Assembly: GCA_023404345.1 (NCBI GenBank)
Contig: JAEYCB010000018.1
Span: 1-64,000, forward strand
Reading direction: 5' to 3'
From: Bacillota bacterium
GTDB taxonomy: Bacteria > Bacillota > Clostridia > Christensenellales > Aristaeellaceae
Length of the DNA stretch: 64,000 nucleotides
The notes under the pieces are model-generated. The model was given only the letters and a program-made list of their open reading frames with translations, was not told the origin of the DNA and did not search any database. Positions 61,001 through 64,000 of the stretch are shown here, piece by piece. The translations under genes were made by a program, and so were the position numbers. Numbering within the stretch: the stretch's first letter is position 1; each line of letters opens with the position of its first letter.

Positions 61001-61411
61001 GCCGCTGCTCCGGGTGGTGGTTTCCGTGGCGTCCTCGTACTTGCGCAGGGCGTTGTCGCACTCATCCAGGCTGTTTTCCAGCTTCAGCATCGTGACGGTG
61101 GTGTTGTTGATCTGCGTTTTTAGCTTTTCGCTTTCACGGCTGCCTTCGCCATACTTGGCGTTGCTCTTCTCCAGCATTTCCGTCAGGATCTTCAGGCGAT
61201 CCTGCTGCAGGACATACTGTTCACTGAGGGCGCTTTGCTGGGCGCGCAGATCGTCGGCGCTCTCTCCCTGGGTTTTCATCCGGGTGGCGCACACGGCCAG
61301 GTCGCTGTTCAGCGTCTGCATCCGGCTGCTGATGTCACCCAGCTCTTTTTTGTACGCTGCTTCGCCATCCAGCCGGATCCTTGTTTTCAACTCTCGGGCC
61401 TTGCTGGGCAC
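58001..61411 (-). CDS. Tape measure protein
   Basis: 1136 residues from the GTG at 61411 behind GGGAGGGA. Coiled coil in residues 1-135, then a hydrophobic Ala/Gly segment and a TP901-like core (AEEAYNLIAVGAQNGANQNG; LAGITDTSATAVDALGQINE). Residues about 550-760 consist of 44-residue-type repeats (LPDILAQGTAILTNLISGI) with DNA identity at 132-base spacing. C-terminal GIRSPSTKFAYLADMSMEGY is typical. Sets tail length. Confidence 0.93.
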   Translation of the reverse strand: MPSKARELKTRIRLDGEAAYKKELGDISSRMQTLNSDLAVCATRMKTQGESADDLRAQQSALSEQYVLQQDRLKILTEMLEKSNAKYGEGSRESEKLKTQINNTTVTMLKLENSLDECDNALRKYEDATETTTRSSGRLGTALKAVGSTLGGAVVAGAEAAAAALAAVGAAAVAGATHMWELSGEGAAGLAQLGAQTGATGEQLEELGGIAQQVYRDNFGGSLEEVSADLATVRQNAGLMGDALKDAVEAGYMLQDTFGMDQVESSRAAAAMMQKFGISAEEAYNLIAVGAQNGANQNGDLLDVISEYAPHYAAMGLSAEQMMQTLINGAEGGVFQIDKVGDAMKEFSIRAIDGSETTKQAFQQLGLDAEATASAIAQGGPAAEAAFQQVVAALMSIEAPLARNQAAVALFGTQYEDLGAAALPILAGITDTSATAVDALGQINEVRYNTFEEALAGVKRQVEGEFLPLVNTARTTATNVVAEISQALSDGFQPEDVQLIGQTISTNLMNGIQQLSTLMSANMGFVTDVMTMIANTATTALPALLDTLLPTAMSLLQSVLDGLMANVEPLTGLATSLVTSLAGFLITNAPALAAAAADLLAGLVSGITAALPTLMTSASDMVLQIVTGLLAALPSLLDSGLDVINSLVSGITAALPTLVAAVPQIVTSIVTTLTTSLPDILAKGNEILTNLISGITGAIPSLTEQLPQIITTIIDTLTTSLPDILAQGTAILTNLISGITGAIPTLIAALPQVVSAITDALKGVDWLQLGTDLLQGLVNGLQTAATSLLESIKAVFSGIWQAILGVFGIASPSTEAASAAGFILDGLLEGFTSAVDAVVTKVKEIFGKIWDAIKSIFGFGGESDESKEAKQAGKDIMTGMQEGIAGDEENLKQKISNVSQNALATFRSEFGIDEGASTSTKLKTYGQAIVQGIMDGIEEKAASGFQGKAYNAAHYCAQAFNSEMGIAGYGFSASGAASKFEYIGTSICDGIANGIENGSSRVSSAARSMAQAAYNAAKTTLGIRSPSTKFAYLADMSMEGYTRRLGARMGDVKRSVQTMNSALQSSMPRSQMAAAQGAAIDYTALAQAMKAEGLGTVILEVDGKELGRSVEPGVSVAQYNRSAHTVSGRSGRVVFA

Positions 61412-61425
61412 CGTTTATCCCTCCC

Positions 61426-61671
61426 TTACGGCCTGGGCAGCCTCCTGAGCTGCGTGGAGCCGGTGGAGCGCTGCGCAGGCGCGGCGCTGGCGTTTTTCTC
61501 CGGCCCCAGCTGCTTTTGGAAGCGCCTGGCCATTTCTTTGTTGATGGTCATGATCGCCCTGGGGCTCATGCTCCAGAAGTCGCTCACGCTGATGCCCATA
61601 TCCAAAGCCGTATATAGAAGCGCTGCCCATGGGAAGGCGTCATCCCCCTGGGCAGCGCTTGTCAGTTTTTT
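61426..61671 (-). CDS. gpT-like chaperone extension produced by -1 frameshift
   Basis: The frame FPWAALLYTALDMGISVSDF / WSMSPRAIMTINKEMARRF continues the chaperone after slipping at A AAA AAC (61665-61671), which directly precedes the chaperone stop codon. This gives a 79-residue extension. Too short and start-less to be translated alone. Confidence 0.85.
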   Translation of the reverse strand, partial: KKLTSAAQGDDAFPWAALLYTALDMGISVSDFWSMSPRAIMTINKEMARRFQKQLGPEKNASAAPAQRSTGSTQLRRLPRP

Positions 61672-62015
61672 TCAGGTTTGGGCAGGGCTTCGTCGATTCC
61701 CTTGGTCAGGATCTCCTTCACGCCTTCTACATCCAGCAGGCTGAAGCGTTCCTCAAAGTCGGTAAAACTCATCTGCAGGCCGCCGACGCGGGCGGCGCTG
61801 TAAAACAGGGCATACAGGGCGCGCATCATGCCGGCGTGCCCTTCTGCAAAGATCTGCGGGGCAGACTTCGGGCAATGATATTCCGCATCATATACGGTTT
61901 CCACTTCACGGATGAAGCGGTTGTTGAATACCAGCTCATACTGCACGCCGTCCACAGTCATGTGCTTGATCGGCGCGCTCACATCCTTGGCCATGATCAT
62001 GTTGTTTTCGCTCAT
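61662..62015 (-). CDS. Tail assembly chaperone (gpG-like)
   Basis: 117 residues from the ATG at 62015; the upstream TTG at 62039 would fall within a terminator hairpin. MTVDGVQYELVFNNRFIREV, ALYALFYSAARVGGLQMSF and FEERFSLLDVEGVKEILTKG are typical. No clear ribosome-binding site precedes 62015. The last codons hold the slippery heptamer for gpT. Confidence 0.8.
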   Translation of the reverse strand: MSENNMIMAKDVSAPIKHMTVDGVQYELVFNNRFIREVETVYDAEYHCPKSAPQIFAEGHAGMMRALYALFYSAARVGGLQMSFTDFEERFSLLDVEGVKEILTKGIDEALPKPEKN

Positions 62016-62018
62016 ATC

Positions 62019-62050
62019 AAAAAAATAGGCGCACAGCAAAACTGTGCGCC
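62019..62050 (-). terminator. Terminator between tail tube and chaperone genes
   Basis: Minus strand GGCGCACAG and CTGTGCGCC (9 bp, loop TTTTG) followed by TATTTTTTTG. Partial termination here would keep tube protein in excess of tail chaperones. Confidence 0.8.
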
Positions 62051-62073
62051 TCCTTTCCGCGCATTGCGCTCAA

Positions 62074-62703
62074 TTAGGTGGTTTTGGTGCCCTGGGCGGC
62101 CGCTGCTGCCTCGAAGGTGGGTTCATACACCTTCGTGTACCAGCTGTTTTTCACTTCGTCGCTGATGGCGGCGTCGCCGGTTTCGATCACAGCGCCCAGG
62201 CGGTTGTCGTACAGCCTGCGGTCAAACACGGCCTTGACCTTGTGATCCTGGTACTCGAACTTATCTTCGGCCGTCTTGCCTTCCACCTCGACCGATTCAA
62301 AGGTGCCCTTGTACAGCTGCCACCTTTCCTCGGTGCCATCGTCCAGCGTAAGGCCGAAGGCCACGGCCGCAGGTTTGGGATCCGCAGCGCCCAGGATCTC
62401 GACGCCGTTTTTGTCCTTCGTGCGGCCTTCCAGCTTGGCGCGGATGGCGGCACGCACCTTGTCCAGGCCAAACTCCACTTCGTAGCCGTCCAGCACGCGC
62501 TTGTTGCGCACCTTCTTATTGCTGGCGTAGCGGGTGCCCTCTTTGTACTTGGGCGTGATCTTGATGTCGATGCTCATGCCCAGCAGCTCAAAGTCCTCAT
62601 AAGTGGCGGGGGACTGGGGCGTGTCCTCGTTGATCATCTGCGCATAGAAAATATCCGCAGTACCGGAAAAATAGGGCTCGTTAGCGATGTTCACTTCACT
62701 CAT
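62074..62703 (-). CDS. Major tail (tube) protein
   Basis: 209 residues from the ATG at 62703 (AAAGGAG upstream; ATG at 62709 also in frame). EVNIANEPYFSGTADIFYAQ, YKEGTRYASNKKVRNKRVLD and GVEILGAADPKPAAVAFGLT match the phage major tail protein family. Followed directly by the terminator at 62019. Confidence 0.87.
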   Translation of the reverse strand: MSEVNIANEPYFSGTADIFYAQMINEDTPQSPATYEDFELLGMSIDIKITPKYKEGTRYASNKKVRNKRVLDGYEVEFGLDKVRAAIRAKLEGRTKDKNGVEILGAADPKPAAVAFGLTLDDGTEERWQLYKGTFESVEVEGKTAEDKFEYQDHKVKAVFDRRLYDNRLGAVIETGDAAISDEVKNSWYTKVYEPTFEAAAAAQGTKTT

Positions 62704-62717
62704 GGTCATTCACTCCT

Positions 62718-63053
62718 TTAATTTTCTTTCCGGATCCACCTGCAGCGGATCGGCAGGTGGCGGTATCCGGTATCCTCTTCGTAGTCCTCCGGCCCGGCGT
62801 GGTCAATCTTCAGACCAGCGGCACGCAGCGCATCCTTCACGGCGTCCGGCTGTTCGATCAGCGGTTGCTTGGTGTAGATGTCCACCTGCATCAGGTATTC
62901 CGTGCGCAGCCTCTGGTTGCTGGCCTGGCGTACCGTGCGGCTGTCCACTTCAAACCAGCTCACATAAACCCGCTCGTCTCCCCTTGCAGGCGGCCGGCTG
63001 ATTTCATAGGGCAGAGGGGACAATGCGGCGTTGATAACCTCGTTTGCAGTCAT
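62718..63053 (-). CDS. Tail terminator/completion protein
   Basis: 111 residues from the ATG at 63053. VINAALSPLPYEISRPPARG, YVSWFEVDSRT and DYEEDTGYRHLPIRCRW fit siphophage neck proteins of this size between gp10-like and tube genes. No overlap with the gp10-like gene (5-base gap). Confidence 0.75.
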   Translation of the reverse strand: MTANEVINAALSPLPYEISRPPARGDERVYVSWFEVDSRTVRQASNQRLRTEYLMQVDIYTKQPLIEQPDAVKDALRAAGLKIDHAGPEDYEEDTGYRHLPIRCRWIRKEN

Positions 63054-63058
63054 AGGCG

Positions 63059-63460
63059 TCAGTCCTTCATCAGCTCGTTTTCCAGCGCATCCAGGATGCT
63101 CTCGCCTGCGCTTTCGATCGCAGGATCCATCCACGGCTGCGCGGGCATGTTGCTGCGGCCGTACTCCAGCACAAAACCGATGGTTTCAAAGCGCTGGCTT
63201 TTGCCGCTCTGTTTTTTCATGCCCTGCGGGTACACATCCACGTCAAGCGAGCCGCCCGTGCCCTTGCGGATGGGGGAGGGCTTGATGCTGCCCTGCAGGT
63301 AGCCGTAGCGGCGCGGCACGGTCTTGCGCAGGGCGTCCACGCACACGTCCGCTGCCTTTTCCAGCGCGGCGGGGCCGTTGCGTTCTATGCGCTCCGCCTC
63401 CAGCTGCAGGTCAGCCAGCAGATCGTCAAGCCCCTCAAGCTGGATCTTAGCCACGGCCAC
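63059..63460 (-). CDS. HK97 gp10-like neck protein
   Basis: 133 residues. GLDDLLADLQLEAERIERNG, ALRKTVPRRYGYLQGSI and FETIGFVLEYGRSNMPAQPW match the gp10/tail-completion family. Overlaps the preceding gene by 14 bases. Confidence 0.87.
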   Translation of the reverse strand: MAVAKIQLEGLDDLLADLQLEAERIERNGPAALEKAADVCVDALRKTVPRRYGYLQGSIKPSPIRKGTGGSLDVDVYPQGMKKQSGKSQRFETIGFVLEYGRSNMPAQPWMDPAIESAGESILDALENELMKD

Positions 63461-63797
63461 CGCCGCCTTCCAGGGTCACGCGCTCACATTTGATCTGCAT
63501 AAAGCCCTTCAGATCGTCCAGCTCTTTGATGCTTTTGATCTCATAGGGCTCGCCGCCGTCATACAGGCGCATGTCCCCCTTCACGCGGCTGGAGTAGCGC
63601 ATGGTATAGGTGTATACCTTTTCCATGTGCTGGGCTGCGGCGGTGAAGAACTCGCCTTCCTTAACGCTGCGGCGTTTGGCGCGGCAGCTCAGGATCAGCT
63701 GATCCCAGTGCGGCACGCGGTCGCCGCTGGGCAGCTTCTCCCAGGTCGCCGCCCAGATCTCAATCTGGCGGCGGAAGGAGCCCACGTTGGTGCTCAT
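63447..63797 (-). CDS. Head closure protein
   Basis: 116 residues. VGSFRRQIEIWAATWEKLPS, RAKRRSVKEGEFFTAAAQHM and MRYSSRVKGDMRLYDGGEPY ... EIKSI fit the phage head-tail adaptor/stopper family. The start overlaps the stop of the connector gene (ATGA). Confidence 0.86.
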   Translation of the reverse strand: MSTNVGSFRRQIEIWAATWEKLPSGDRVPHWDQLILSCRAKRRSVKEGEFFTAAAQHMEKVYTYTMRYSSRVKGDMRLYDGGEPYEIKSIKELDDLKGFMQIKCERVTLEGGGGRG

Positions 63798-64000
63798 GCG
63801 CCATCACCTCCGGATTGAAAAGCGTCACCGGTGGCGCTTTCGGGCATGTTCTTCAGCTGCTGCACAAAGCTCTGCACACCCAGCGGGATCTCTTTTTGCT
63901 CCGAAGGGCTCACCGTCCCACGGTTGTCGTAGTAGTGCAGGCCCAGCATACACACACACAGGTCATAGTCAGCGCTGCCGTCCAGCCCGTCCGGTACGCC
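63794..64000 (-). CDS. Head-tail connector protein, partial
   Basis: The last 68 residues of a gene starting beyond the window. YDLCVCMLGLHYYDNRGTVS and PLGVQSFVQQLKNMP are typical of gp6-like connector proteins, and the placement before the head-closure gene agrees. Confidence 0.75.
   Translation of the reverse strand, partial: GVPDGLDGSADYDLCVCMLGLHYYDNRGTVSPSEQKEIPLGVQSFVQQLKNMPESATGDAFQSGGDGA

Overview
The window reads as two siphophage-type prophages (or phage-derived regions) lying tail to tail in a moderately GC-rich Clostridia-like (Firmicutes) genome. Supporting this are strong AGGAGG ribosome-binding sites, Firmicutes-type replication genes (DUF2800, DUF2815, family A polymerase, antirepressor, VRR-NUC, SNF2), P27-type small terminase, HK97-type head genes, TP901-type tape measure and tandem large serine recombinases. 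No ribosomal RNA, CRISPR array or ordinary chromosomal housekeeping gene is visible.

Prophage 1 (about 1-46.4 kb, mostly + strand) runs in classical order. Replication and recombination genes come first (131-10342). Next is an accessory block (10.4-15.5 kb) with a degenerate amidoligase paralogue on + and, on the minus strand, a cassette of class II glutamine amidotransferase, two small proteins and an amidoligase, followed by a very GC-rich irregular repeat field. Then come a ParB-methyltransferase fusion, small terminase, large terminase interrupted by an intein, HNH nuclease, an antisense secreted-protein gene, portal, ClpP-like protease, capsid, connectors, tail tube, frameshifted chaperone pair, tape measure, Dit, a tail/spike protein split by an in-frame amber codon, a carbohydrate-binding-module protein, holin, endolysin, a small regulatory pair and two overlapping serine recombinases.

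The junction (46.4-47.4 kb) has no supported gene. It holds repeated TTAAAAGATG motifs, two hairpins, the 3' half of a tRNA-Pro gene, seven copies of CTGTAAT/ATTACAG and a minus-strand terminator. The tRNA fragment plus repeats look like an attachment site of a tyrosine-integrase element, probably prophage 2.

Prophage 2 (47.4-64.0 kb, all minus strand, 5' part beyond the window) contains, in transcription order, connector proteins, tail tube, a chaperone pair with a canonical A AAA AAC frameshift site, tape measure, Dit, a Tal protein with an extraordinary HxH-rich tail region, a BppU-like protein with a long Ala-rich coiled coil, then a diversity-generating retroelement (DGR), a carbohydrate-binding-type protein, endolysin, a membrane protein and an LLH-type holin. 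In the DGR the 3' end of a C-type-lectin/FGE-fold gene is a 120-bp variable repeat. It differs from a nearby 120-bp template repeat at 14 positions, and all 14 are adenines of the template (12 A-to-G, 2 A-to-C). A DGR-type reverse transcriptase follows directly. The most likely job is diversification of the phage receptor-binding protein.

The most interesting items are the DGR (with an atypical RT motif and no visible Avd), a Gln1 intein in the terminase P-loop with a damaged first LAGLIDADG motif, the in-frame TAG in the tail protein, the amidoligase/glutamine amidotransferase cassette with its pseudo-enzyme paralogue, and a 60-bp direct repeat bracketing the host-recognition/DGR/lysis block of prophage 2.
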